This document shows positions 8,181 to 15,237 of a stretch of 64,000 bases of DNA, piece after piece. The stretch is from Aquisalimonas sp007126095. Lineage in GTDB: Bacteria; Pseudomonadota; Gammaproteobacteria; Nitrococcales; Aquisalimonadaceae. Each line of letters starts with the position of its first letter. Within the stretch, counting starts at the first letter, position 1. The stretch is from assembly GCF_048323695.1 (NCBI RefSeq), contig NZ_JBLWFT010000001.1, forward strand, positions 992,001 to 1,056,000, in the 5' to 3' direction. A program made the translations under genes and the position numbers. The notes under the pieces are model-generated. The model worked only from the letters and a program-made list of their open reading frames with translations, was not told where the DNA came from and made no database searches.

Positions 8181-9038
8181 ATGGCCCTTTACATCGTCGT
8201 GCTGCTCGGCATTGTCCAGGGCGCGTTCATGTTTCTGCCGGTCAGCTCCACGGCACACCTGGTTCTCACACAGCACTGGCTGATCGCCCAGGGTGCCGAC
8301 ATCCCCGCCCCCGACAGCGCCGAGATGATCCTGTTCGATCTGGTGGTGCATGTGGGCACACTCATCTCCATTTGTATCGTCTTCCGGCGCAGTCTCTTTA
8401 GGCTGATTCGTGATGGCCTTGTCGGTCTGGCACGGATGCGCCATCAGTACCGTCCGTTGCCGCTGACGATCCGCCTGGCCCTGCTGTGTGCTCTGTCGGT
8501 TCTGGCCACCGGGATCATCGGCATCACCTTCAAACTCTTTTTCGAAGCAGTGTTCGCCCGCCCGGCGATGATCGCCGGCACCCTTACACTAACAGGGCTG
8601 CTGCTGTGGATTACCGACCGCCTGCCGCCGCGTCCCCGCGGCCTCCGGCAGATCCGGGTGGGCACGGCGCTCGGCATCGGCGCCGCCCAGGGCCTGGCAC
8701 TCATCCCGGGGATCAGTCGCAGTGGCATTACCATTGCCGCATCGCTGCTGTTCGGCCTGAAGCGGCGATGGGCGGCTGAGTACAGTTTCTTTCTCGCCAT
8801 CCCCACGATCCTCGCGGCAACCCTGGTACAGGCCCTGGAACTCCAGACCGCCGGCGGCACGGCACAGCTCGGGTGGGTGGACATGGTGATCGGGCTGATC
8901 GTGGCGGCCGCTGTGGGCACCGGCGCCCTCTACCTGGTGGTCAGACTGCTGTACAAGGCGAAGCTGCGGATCTTCTCCTGGTACCTCTGGCTGCTTGCCA
9001 TACTGGTGGGCTTCGGCCTGATTCCCCTGGGATACTGA
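8181..9038 (+). CDS. uppP: Undecaprenyl-diphosphatase family protein (UppP/BacA-like) with altered catalytic motif
   Basis: 285 residues with about eight membrane segments. The ATG at 8181 has AGAGGA eight bases upstream; ATGs at 8130 and 8172 are alternatives. Family motifs are FLPVSSTAHLVL (18-29) and PGISRSGITIAASLL near 175-190. UppP dephosphorylates undecaprenyl pyrophosphate at the membrane to recycle the wall carrier lipid. The (E/Q)xxxE motif reads QGAFM, so the second acid (E21 of E. coli BacA) is Met17 here. Activity is therefore uncertain. The first fluoride channel gene follows after five bases. Confidence 0.75.
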   Translation: MALYIVVLLGIVQGAFMFLPVSSTAHLVLTQHWLIAQGADIPAPDSAEMILFDLVVHVGTLISICIVFRRSLFRLIRDGLVGLARMRHQYRPLPLTIRLALLCALSVLATGIIGITFKLFFEAVFARPAMIAGTLTLTGLLLWITDRLPPRPRGLRQIRVGTALGIGAAQGLALIPGISRSGITIAASLLFGLKRRWAAEYSFFLAIPTILAATLVQALELQTAGGTAQLGWVDMVIGLIVAAAVGTGALYLVVRLLYKAKLRIFSWYLWLLAILVGFGLIPLGY

Positions 9039-9043
9039 GACTC

Positions 9044-9439
9044 ATGGGCACACTAATCTCCTACGCCGCCATCGCCGCAGGAGGCGCCGCAGGTGGAGCA
9101 CTGCGCTACCTGATCGGAACCGCTGTGGACCGTCGCACGGGAAGCACGTTTCCCTGGGGAACCTGGATCGTGAACGTCAGCGGATCGTTACTGCTGGGCG
9201 TGCTGGCAGGCCTCGTTCTGCGCCTAGGCTGGCCAGGCGAGACATGGGCGGCCGCCTTGATGATCGGCCTGTGCGGCAGCTACACCACCGTGTCGTCATT
9301 CAGCCTTCAGAGCATCGGTCTGGTCCGGGACCGGCAAGGGCTCAAGAGCGCGGCGTACGTGATCTCGTCACTGCTGGCCTGCCTACTGGCCGCAGCGCTC
9401 GGCCTCGCGCTGACCGCCGGGGGGTTAACTGCGCCATGA
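9044..9439 (+). CDS. crcB: Fluoride channel subunit FluC/CrcB (first of two)
   Basis: 131 residues with four transmembrane helices. Motifs are GGAAGGALRYLIG near 13-25, FPWGTWIVNVSGSLLLG near 36-52 and GLCGSYTTVSSFSLQ near 75-89. The family's conserved Asn (in VNVSGS) and the TTVSSFS polar track are present. Fluc proteins are dual-topology fluoride channels that export F-. It overlaps the second crcB by four bases (ATGA). Tandem pairs usually form obligate heterodimers. Confidence 0.9.
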   Translation: MGTLISYAAIAAGGAAGGALRYLIGTAVDRRTGSTFPWGTWIVNVSGSLLLGVLAGLVLRLGWPGETWAAALMIGLCGSYTTVSSFSLQSIGLVRDRQGLKSAAYVISSLLACLLAAALGLALTAGGLTAP

Positions 9440-9846
9440 CCCTGCGGGACTGTCTCGCCGTCGCAGTTGGCAGTTCGATCGGCGCCGTGCTCCGTCATGG
9501 GGTTTCCGACCTCTACGGCATGATCGGCGCCCTGGATTTTCCCTGGGACACACTCATGGCCAACGTGATCGGCTCACTGCTGATCGGCTGGCTGGCTGCT
9601 CTCACCGCCCCGGACGGACCACGCCCCCTGAACGCCAGGGTCAGGTTATTTCTTATGGGCGGTATCTGCGGCGGATTCACCACCTTCTCGGTGTTCAGCC
9701 TGGAGTCCGTCGCACTGATGGCCAGCGGTGCTTGGGGGCTAGCAGCACTGAACGTCTCGACCACCCTCGCACTGTGCCTGTTGCTGACGTGGGTGGGCTA
9801 CAGCCTGGCCCAGCGCATGACGCAACGGGACGTCGCCAGACGGTGA
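9436..9846 (+). CDS. crcB: Fluoride channel subunit FluC/CrcB (second of two)
   Basis: 136 residues with four transmembrane helices. Motifs are AVGSSIGAVLRHGVS near 9-23, FPWDTLMANVIGSLLIGW near 35-52 and GGICGGFTTFSVFSLE near 74-89. FTTFS is the central polar/Phe-box motif. The start codon overlaps the first crcB stop, so translation is probably coupled and the two products are probably the two halves of a heterodimeric fluoride channel. It is the last gene of the uppP-crcB-crcB run. Confidence 0.9.
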   Translation: MTLRDCLAVAVGSSIGAVLRHGVSDLYGMIGALDFPWDTLMANVIGSLLIGWLAALTAPDGPRPLNARVRLFLMGGICGGFTTFSVFSLESVALMASGAWGLAALNVSTTLALCLLLTWVGYSLAQRMTQRDVARR

Positions 9847-9911
9847 CAGCAATACGCCGTTTGGGGAACGTGCCATCATTTCCGTTGAATTCTTCCAACG
9901 GGAGTCAACCG

Positions 9912-10490
9912 ATGAAAAGGCTATCCGCGCTGACGGCTGCAGCCATTCTGTTGCCCGCCACTGCCGGCGCAGCGAACCTCAGCTACAACCACATTGAGGG
10001 CGGACTGAATTGGGCGGATCCGCCGAGCCGGTTCGGGGATAGCGACTTTGGCCTGCTGATCCGTGGCCAGGGTTACCTGAACGACACCATCTTCGCGCGG
10101 GGTCAGTTCCAGAGTCACCGCTTTGATGTGGACACCCCGCCCGGGACGTCCAGCACCACCATCAGCCGCGACGTCCTCTGGGGCGGCGTCGGATTCCGCG
10201 TACCCACGCAGCAACGCGACCTCGACATCTACGGCGCACTGGACCTGGGTTACGATTTCGGCGATCAGGATGACCCCGGATTCCGGCTCGAGGGCGGTGC
10301 CCGGGCCTATCTCGACCCGGGCTGGGACACCACCGCCGGGATCCGGCTGTGGCGCTTCAACGATGCGAGCAGCAACGTGCAGGTCTTCGGCAGCGGCTAC
10401 TACGAGGTGGCGCCACAGCTCTCCCTGGGTGGCGAACTTGCCGTCGGCGATTTCGACGAGATCCTGTTCGGCGCACGCTACACGTTCTGA
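9912..10490 (+). CDS. Small outer-membrane beta-barrel protein
   Basis: 192 residues; the ATG at 9912 follows GGGAG. It has a signal peptide (1-20, ending AGA) and then alternating hydrophobic/polar strands, ending in an aromatic C-terminus (ILFGARYTF) typical of BAM-inserted barrels. About eight strands are suggested. No catalytic motif is seen. The function could be porin-like or structural. A 66-base gap separates it from the crcB pair. Confidence 0.65.
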   Translation: MKRLSALTAAAILLPATAGAANLSYNHIEGGLNWADPPSRFGDSDFGLLIRGQGYLNDTIFARGQFQSHRFDVDTPPGTSSTTISRDVLWGGVGFRVPTQQRDLDIYGALDLGYDFGDQDDPGFRLEGGARAYLDPGWDTTAGIRLWRFNDASSNVQVFGSGYYEVAPQLSLGGELAVGDFDEILFGARYTF

Positions 10491-10500
10491 CCCGATTCCA

Positions 10501-10545
10501 GTGCCATGTTGGTGCATGTGAGCCATGCGTGCACCAACATGGCAC
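10501..10545. repeat. 16-bp perfect inverted repeat, possible NtrC-type binding region
   Basis: The arms GTGCCATGTTGGTGCA (10501-10516) and TGCACCAACATGGCAC (10530-10545) are perfectly complementary around 13 bases. Each arm contains one perfect NtrC half-site (GGTGCA or TGCACC). The other half of each 15-mer deviates from the GCACC-N5-GGTGC consensus. The repeat lies about 55-100 bases upstream of a sigma-54 type element. It could instead be a transcription end for the beta-barrel gene, but no T-run follows. Confidence 0.5.
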
Positions 10546-10597
10546 GGCCCCATGCCCTATCCTGCGTGCAACTCCCTGATTCTCCCCTGCCACAGTC

Positions 10598-10615
10598 AAG
10601 GCACGGTGCTTGCTT
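10598..10615 (+). promoter_or_regulatory. Sigma-54 (-24/-12) promoter for nasT
   Basis: The sequence AGGCACGGTGCTTGCTT has GG at 10600-10601 and GC at 10612-10613 with exactly 10 bases between, and the full GGCAC and TTGC blocks. The predicted transcript starts near 10625, about 44 bases before nasT. An enhancer-binding protein such as NtrC would be needed, and the inverted repeat at 10501-10545 is a candidate site. Confidence 0.7.
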
Positions 10616-10668
10616 CCTGTTTACCGGCGTGTTCCCGGAAATCCGAGGTACAACCTCAGGAGTAAGCA

Positions 10669-11244
10669 ATGGCAACACGAGTCATGCTCGTTGACGAATA
10701 CCCGGACCGGGCCGTCTGGCTCGGGGACGCCCTGAACGATGCCGGCTATGAAGTGGCCTGCACCGTAAAGGCTCACGAAGACCTCTACCAGCGCGTGCTG
10801 GATGTCCAGCCCGATGTGGTCATTGTTGAGGCCCGCTCGGGACGGCGGGACATTCTGGAAGGCTTGGGGACACGGAATTCGCCCTACCCGAAACCGGTGG
10901 TGCTGTTCACCGAACACAGCGACCCGGAGCTGATGCAGGCGGCCACTGCCGCGGGGGTGAGCCCCTATGTGGTGGGAGGCCTCTCAGCGGAGGGCGTGCG
11001 CTCCATCATCAACGTGGCCATCAACCAGTTCCATCAGTACGAGCAACTGCGGCATGAACTGGTGGACGCGCGCACCCGACTGGAGCACCAGCGCCAGATG
11101 GAACAGGCCAAGTGTTTTCTCATGGAACGCGACGGCATCAGCGAGAATGACGCCTACCATATGCTGCGGCGAACGGCCATGGAGCGCGCCCGACCCATCA
11201 GCGATATTGCCCGCGCCTTCCTGCGCGCCAACGGACGCGCCTGA
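10669..11244 (+). CDS. nasT: NasT-like ANTAR-domain antiterminator
   Basis: 191 residues; the ATG at 10669 has AGGAG seven bases upstream (CAGGAGTAAGCA before the ATG). Residues 1-120 are a receiver-like domain (VMLVDEYPDR at the start). Residues about 130-188 are an ANTAR RNA-binding domain with QAKCFLMERDGISENDAY and LRRTAMERARPISDIARAFL. NasT proteins bind paired hairpins in nitrogen-assimilation leaders and block termination. The usual phosphoacceptor Asp is Glu54 (VIVEA), so control is probably not by phosphorylation. The partner sensor NasS is not adjacent. It precedes the cyn operon. Confidence 0.85.
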   Translation: MATRVMLVDEYPDRAVWLGDALNDAGYEVACTVKAHEDLYQRVLDVQPDVVIVEARSGRRDILEGLGTRNSPYPKPVVLFTEHSDPELMQAATAAGVSPYVVGGLSAEGVRSIINVAINQFHQYEQLRHELVDARTRLEHQRQMEQAKCFLMERDGISENDAYHMLRRTAMERARPISDIARAFLRANGRA

Positions 11245-11262
11245 CTGACCACCAACCGCGCC

Positions 11263-11300
11263 GTGCCGGTGCACACCGCCCCACAACAGTGCACCGGCAC
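11263..11300. repeat. 11-bp perfect inverted repeat downstream of nasT
   Basis: The arms GTGCCGGTGCA (11263-11273) and TGCACCGGCAC (11290-11300) are perfect complements around 16 bases. They begin 18 bases after the nasT stop and lie about 60-95 bases upstream of the second sigma-54 element. The arms again carry GGTGCA/TGCACC, like the repeat before nasT. This may be an NtrC site region, a nasT transcript end without T-run, or both. Confidence 0.45.
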
Positions 11301-11356
11301 CGCCACACCCCCTCGGGAAACCGAAAAAAAAGACGTTAACTCAGACTTTTACTAAC

Positions 11357-11374
11357 ATGGCACGAGTCATGCAT
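11357..11374 (+). promoter_or_regulatory. Sigma-54 (-24/-12) promoter for the cyanate operon
   Basis: The sequence CATGGCACGAGTCATGCAT has GG at 11359-11360 and GC at 11371-11372, with 10 bases between. It includes TGGCAC and TGCA, close to the sigma-54 consensus. The predicted start is near 11384, just ahead of the leader stem-loops. It implies nitrogen-limitation control of the operon by an enhancer-binding protein. Confidence 0.75.
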
Positions 11375-11391
11375 TACTTTCTCTGACACGC

Positions 11392-11450
11392 GCGAATCCG
11401 GCTCAACCGCGAGCAGCGGTTCCCAACGGCGGGACGTCAGCCGGATTCGC
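11392..11450 (+). ncRNA. Leader stem-loop array, candidate NasT/ANTAR RNA target
   Basis: A 12-bp perfect stem pairs 11392-11403 (GCGAATCCGGCT) with 11439-11450. Within it are two small hairpins. AACCGC/GCGGTT closes a five-base loop, GAGCA (11405-11421). CCC/GGG closes a hexaloop, AACGGC (11422-11433), which has A at position 1 and G at position 4, as ANTAR-binding loops do. Only one of the two loops fits that rule. The array lies between the sigma-54 start and the terminator, where a NasT target should be. Confidence 0.6.
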
Positions 11451-11465
11451 CAACCTGAACCTGGC

Positions 11466-11505
11466 AAGGGCGCCTACCACCAACCCCGGTGGGGCGCCTT
11501 TTTTT
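11466..11505 (+). terminator. Intrinsic terminator (attenuator) ahead of the cyanate operon
   Basis: AAGGGCGCC pairs with GGCGCCTT (one bulged G), then CCACC pairs with GGTGG around loop AACCCC, and the hairpin runs into seven T residues (11499-11505). It sits 23 bases before the first gene of the operon, so it must be read through for expression. With the upstream stem-loop array and nasT, this is the layout of NasT-controlled attenuation. Confidence 0.85.
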
Positions 11506-11528
11506 GTTGCGACAACGAGGGCGATGCG

Positions 11529-12950
11529 ATGACCAACAAATCACTCGGCGACCCGTTCGACCCGAACAGCGACCTGCGCCACAGCGCGGGATGCACGTGC
11601 AGCACGTGTCATGATCACGGCCATGAGGCCACCGCCGGCGACGACCTGCACGCGCTGGCGTCGCCCCACGAACAAGGCGGTGCCCCCGCAGATCGCGAGG
11701 CGCTCATGGACCGCCTGATCGAGAGTGCGGTGGTCCGGGCGCTGTTCGGCCACCACGACCCCAGCCGTCGGCAGGTTCTGCAGATGATGGGGGCCGGCAC
11801 CTTCGCCGCCGCCCTCGGGTCCATGTTCCCTCTCGAGGCGGCGAAGGCGCTGCTCAAGGACGATCTGGGGACGCCGGAGAAACGCGACCTGAGCATCGGC
11901 TTTATCCCGATCACCTGCGCCACGCCAATCATCATGGCGCACCCCATGGGGTTCTACGAGCGCTACGGACTGAATGTGGACGTCCGGCGTGAAGCGGGTT
12001 GGGCCGTCGTCCGTGACAACTCCATGAACATGGAGCACGACGCCGCACACATGCTCACCCCCATGCCGCTCGCCATCACCATGGGGGCCGGTTCCAGCTC
12101 CATGCCCTTCCTGATGCCGGCGGTGGAGAACATCAACGGCCAGGCGATCACCTTGCGCATGGACCACAAGGACAAGCGCGACCCCAAGGACTGGAAGGGC
12201 TTCACCTTTGCCGTGCCCTTCGAGTACTCCATGCACAACTTCCTGCTGCGGTACTACGTGGCCGAGCATGGCCTGGACCCGGACAACGACATCTCCATCC
12301 GCGTGCTGCCGCCACCGGAGATGGTCGCCAACCTCCAGGCCGGGAACGTGGATGGCTACCTGGCGCCGGACCCGTTCAACCAGCGCGCGGTCTGGGACGA
12401 GGTGGGCTTCATTCACATGCTCACCAAGGAGATCTGGGACGGCCACCCGTGCTGCGCTTTCAGCACCAGTCGGCAGTTCGCCGAAGAAGCGCCCAACAGC
12501 TTCGGTGCCCTGTTCAAGGCCATCGTCGATGCCACCCACTACTCGTCGAACCACGACAACCGGGCGGAAATCGCAGAGGCGATCTCGGGGCGCAACTATC
12601 TCAACCAGCCCACCTCGGTGGTGGAACAGGTACTCACCGGTCGCTATGCCGACGGCCTGGGCGAGGTCAAGAACGAGCCCAACCGCATCGACTTCGACCC
12701 CTTCCCCTGGCACTCCATGGGCGTGTGGATCCTCACCCAGATGAAGCGCTGGGGCTACATCGACGGTGACGTGGATTACAAGGGCGTCGCCGAGGACGTC
12801 TACCTGGCCACGGACTGCGCCAGGCTCATGCGCGATCTGGGCTACGAGGCCCCGGACGTGACCTACAAATCCCACACGATCATGGGCAAAGACTTCGACC
12901 CGGAAGAGCCGGAGGCCTATGTGGACAGCTTCGAAATCCGGAGGTCGTAA
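11529..12950 (+). CDS. Tat-exported NrtA/CmpA-type substrate-binding protein of a cyanate/nitrate ABC transporter
   Basis: 473 residues; the ATG at 11529 has GAGG eight bases upstream. A twin-arginine motif (SRRQVLQMMG, residues 79-88) sits unusually deep, behind about 78 residues containing CTCSTC (22-27) and HDHGH (28-32). The mature NrtA/CmpA/SsuA-like lobe starts near 118 (RDLSIGFIPITCATPIIMAHP region). It would bind the anion in the periplasm for the permease and ATPase encoded next. Because cynS closes the operon, cyanate is the likely ligand (cynA of cyanobacterial cynABDS), but nitrate cannot be excluded. Confidence 0.85.
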   Translation: MTNKSLGDPFDPNSDLRHSAGCTCSTCHDHGHEATAGDDLHALASPHEQGGAPADREALMDRLIESAVVRALFGHHDPSRRQVLQMMGAGTFAAALGSMFPLEAAKALLKDDLGTPEKRDLSIGFIPITCATPIIMAHPMGFYERYGLNVDVRREAGWAVVRDNSMNMEHDAAHMLTPMPLAITMGAGSSSMPFLMPAVENINGQAITLRMDHKDKRDPKDWKGFTFAVPFEYSMHNFLLRYYVAEHGLDPDNDISIRVLPPPEMVANLQAGNVDGYLAPDPFNQRAVWDEVGFIHMLTKEIWDGHPCCAFSTSRQFAEEAPNSFGALFKAIVDATHYSSNHDNRAEIAEAISGRNYLNQPTSVVEQVLTGRYADGLGEVKNEPNRIDFDPFPWHSMGVWILTQMKRWGYIDGDVDYKGVAEDVYLATDCARLMRDLGYEAPDVTYKSHTIMGKDFDPEEPEAYVDSFEIRRS

Positions 12951-12953
12951 GCC

Positions 12954-13793
12954 ATGTTGACCACCGAAAACCTCAAGGCGGCGCTCCTCAGCGTCGCCCT
13001 GCTCATCGTCCTGCTCGGGGCCTGGGAGTGGAGCATCGAGGGGACAGTGCTGCCCATCGGCGACCAGGAACTGAGCGAGTATGAGCAACTCGTGGGGGGC
13101 AGCAGCGGCGGCTCCAGGATCCCGGCGCCGTCGGCGGTGATCAGCCACGCCATCACCGAGCTGAGTGACCCCTTCTATGTGGCCGGCAGCAATGACATGG
13201 GCATCGGCATCCAACTGGCCCACTCCGTCGGCCGCGTGTTCGCCGGCTACTCCCTGGCACTGCTGGTCGCCATCCCGCTGGGCTTTCTCATCGGCATGTC
13301 GCCGATCATGTACAAGGCCCTCAACCCGTATATCCAGATCCTGCGGCCCATCTCGCCGCTGGCGTGGATGCCGCTGGCGCTGTTCCTGATCCGGGACTCC
13401 GGGGCGTCGTCGATCTTCGTGATCTTCATCTGCTCCATCTGGCCGGTGCTGCTGAACACCGCCTTCGGCGTGGCCGGGGTATCGCGGGATCTGCGCAACG
13501 TGGCCCGGACGCTGGAGCTGTCGTCCCTGAAAACGGCCTTCGCCGTGATCCTCCCGGCCGCGGCGCCGACGATTCTCACCGGCATGCGGATCGCCATCGG
13601 CATCTCGTGGCTGGTGATCGTGGCCGCGGAGATGCTCGTGGGGGGCAGCGGCATCGGGTACTACATCTGGAACGAGTGGAACAACCTGGACATCACCAGC
13701 GTGATCTTCTCGATCCTGATGATCGGCATCGTCGGGATGTTCCTGGACAGCATCCTCGCGGCGGCGACACGCATGGTCCAGTACGACACCTGA
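12954..13793 (+). CDS. ABC transporter permease (NrtB/CynB type)
   Basis: 279 residues; it starts four bases after the binding-protein stop. It has an N-terminal helix (8-27), a periplasmic stretch, then five more membrane segments. The cytoplasmic EAA-type loop reads ARTLELSSLKTAFAVILPAA near 185-204. This is the NrtB/SsuC permease family, which dimerises to form the channel for nitrate, bicarbonate, cyanate or sulfonates. The ATPase gene follows after 10 bases. Confidence 0.88.
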   Translation: MLTTENLKAALLSVALLIVLLGAWEWSIEGTVLPIGDQELSEYEQLVGGSSGGSRIPAPSAVISHAITELSDPFYVAGSNDMGIGIQLAHSVGRVFAGYSLALLVAIPLGFLIGMSPIMYKALNPYIQILRPISPLAWMPLALFLIRDSGASSIFVIFICSIWPVLLNTAFGVAGVSRDLRNVARTLELSSLKTAFAVILPAAAPTILTGMRIAIGISWLVIVAAEMLVGGSGIGYYIWNEWNNLDITSVIFSILMIGIVGMFLDSILAAATRMVQYDT

Positions 13794-13803
13794 GGCAGAC
13801 AGC

Positions 13804-14673
13804 ATGACCAAACCATTCCTGTACGTGGAAAACCTCAAGAAGGCGTTTCCCGGGCCCCGGGGCCAGGAGCCGCTCACGGTGTTCGAGAACGTCAACTTCG
13901 GCATCGACAAGGGCGAGTTCGTCTGCGTCATCGGCCACTCGGGCTGCGGCAAGTCGACCATTCTCAACGTCATGGCTGGATTGGACGAATCCAGCGACGG
14001 CTACGTGTTCATGGACGGCAAAGAGGTTCAGGGCACCAGCCTCGACCGTGGCGTCGTCTTCCAGAACCACAGCCTGCTGCCGTGGAAGTCGGCGCTCGCC
14101 AACGTCACCTTTGCCGTGAAGTCGAAATGGCCGGGCTGGTCGAAGGAGAAGATCCGCGACCACGCCATGAAATACATCGAACTTGTAGGCCTCAAGGGGT
14201 CCGAGGACAAACGCCCCTCACAGCTCTCGGGCGGGATGAAGCAGCGGGTGGGCATCGCCCGCGCGTTCGCCATCGAGCCGAAGATGCTGCTCATGGATGA
14301 ACCGTTCGGGGCCCTGGACGCGTTGACCCGCGGCAGCATTCAGGACGAGCTGCTCAAGATCTGCACCGAGACGAAACAGACGGTGTTCATGATCACCCAT
14401 GACGTGGACGAGGCCATTCTGCTCTCGGACCGCATCCTGCTCATGACCAACGGACCCCATGCGCAGGTTGCTGAATCCGTCACCGTTCCCATCGCCCGCC
14501 CGCGCAAGCGCGAGACGCTGGTGCGTCAGGACGGCTATTACGAGACCCGGAACCACCTGGTGGACTTCCTGGTGCGCCGCTCCAAGGAACTCCAGGGTGA
14601 GTACGTCCAGGACGACGGGGACAAGGAACCCGAAGTTACGACGCCGGTGCGGGCAGCCGCCGGCGGCAACTGA
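13804..14673 (+). CDS. ABC transporter ATP-binding protein (NrtD/CynD type)
   Basis: 289 residues with a complete ATPase: Walker A GHSGCGKST near 44-52, Q-loop FQNHSLLPW near 84-92, signature LSGGMKQR near 141-148, Walker B LLMDEP near 162-167 and switch His in ITHDVDEA. It lacks the extra regulatory SBP-like domain of NrtC, so it is of the NrtD/CynD type. It energises uptake through the preceding permease. A 36-base gap separates it from cynS. Confidence 0.9.
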   Translation: MTKPFLYVENLKKAFPGPRGQEPLTVFENVNFGIDKGEFVCVIGHSGCGKSTILNVMAGLDESSDGYVFMDGKEVQGTSLDRGVVFQNHSLLPWKSALANVTFAVKSKWPGWSKEKIRDHAMKYIELVGLKGSEDKRPSQLSGGMKQRVGIARAFAIEPKMLLMDEPFGALDALTRGSIQDELLKICTETKQTVFMITHDVDEAILLSDRILLMTNGPHAQVAESVTVPIARPRKRETLVRQDGYYETRNHLVDFLVRRSKELQGEYVQDDGDKEPEVTTPVRAAAGGN

Positions 14674-14709
14674 ACCCACTTTGCAGAGCACAAACCAAAG
14701 GAGAGCATG

Positions 14710-15153
14710 ATGGACAAGCACCTGATGCGCGAGATGATCCTCGAGGCCAAGCACCAGAAAGGCGTGAGCTGGGAGTCGCTGGGCAAGGCGACGGGAATGT
14801 CGCCGGTCTTCATCTGTTCCGCCTGCCTCGGCGAGAACAGCGTGGAGAGCGAACAGGCGAAAGCGCTCGCCAGCGCGCTCGACCTGGGCGACGACATCGC
14901 CAGAACCCTCACCGAGTATCCGAACAAGGGCCAGCGCGCCGCCGAAATGATCACCGACCCGCTGGTCTACCGCCTGAACGAGGTGGTGATGGTGTACGGC
15001 GAGACACTCAAGGAAGTGATTCAGGAGAAGTTCGGCGACGGCATCATGAGCGCCATCGACTTCACCATGGATGTGGACAAGGTCGAAGACCCGAAAGGGG
15101 ATCGCGTCGTACTGACGCTGAACGGCAAGTTCCTGCCCTACAAGCGCTGGTAA
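14710..15153 (+). CDS. cynS: Cyanate hydratase (cyanase)
   Basis: 147 residues from the second of two adjacent ATGs, six bases after AAGGAG. Cyanase converts cyanate plus bicarbonate to two CO2 and ammonia (via carbamate). The catalytic triad is present: Arg and Glu in DPLVYRLNE (R88, E91) and Ser in GIMSAIDF (S114), matching R96/E99/S122 of E. coli. The N-terminal helix-turn-helix-like domain precedes it. Last gene of the operon, it supplies ammonia from imported cyanate and detoxifies it. Confidence 0.95.
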   Translation: MDKHLMREMILEAKHQKGVSWESLGKATGMSPVFICSACLGENSVESEQAKALASALDLGDDIARTLTEYPNKGQRAAEMITDPLVYRLNEVVMVYGETLKEVIQEKFGDGIMSAIDFTMDVDKVEDPKGDRVVLTLNGKFLPYKRW

Positions 15154-15163
15154 CCCGACCGTC

Positions 15164-15194
15164 TCCCCCCGGCATGGTGTCGGTGTCGGGGGGA
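15164..15194. terminator. Possible transcription end after cynS
   Basis: TCCCCCCGGCA pairs with TGTCGGGGGGA (one G-U pair) around nine bases, starting 11 bases after the cynS stop. There is no T-run on either side, so this is a stable hairpin rather than a classic intrinsic terminator. The neighbouring LOV gene converges from the other side. Confidence 0.4.
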
Positions 15195-15237
15195 ACCCTC
15201 GCCAAAATGCGTCGCCTGCGCACGCGGGTCTTGGGAA

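Noticed and set aside
11541..13973. An 810-codon open frame on the minus strand
   Set aside because: Antisense to the cyanate transporter genes; composition rich in His, Arg and Gly, with no motif and no ribosome-binding site.
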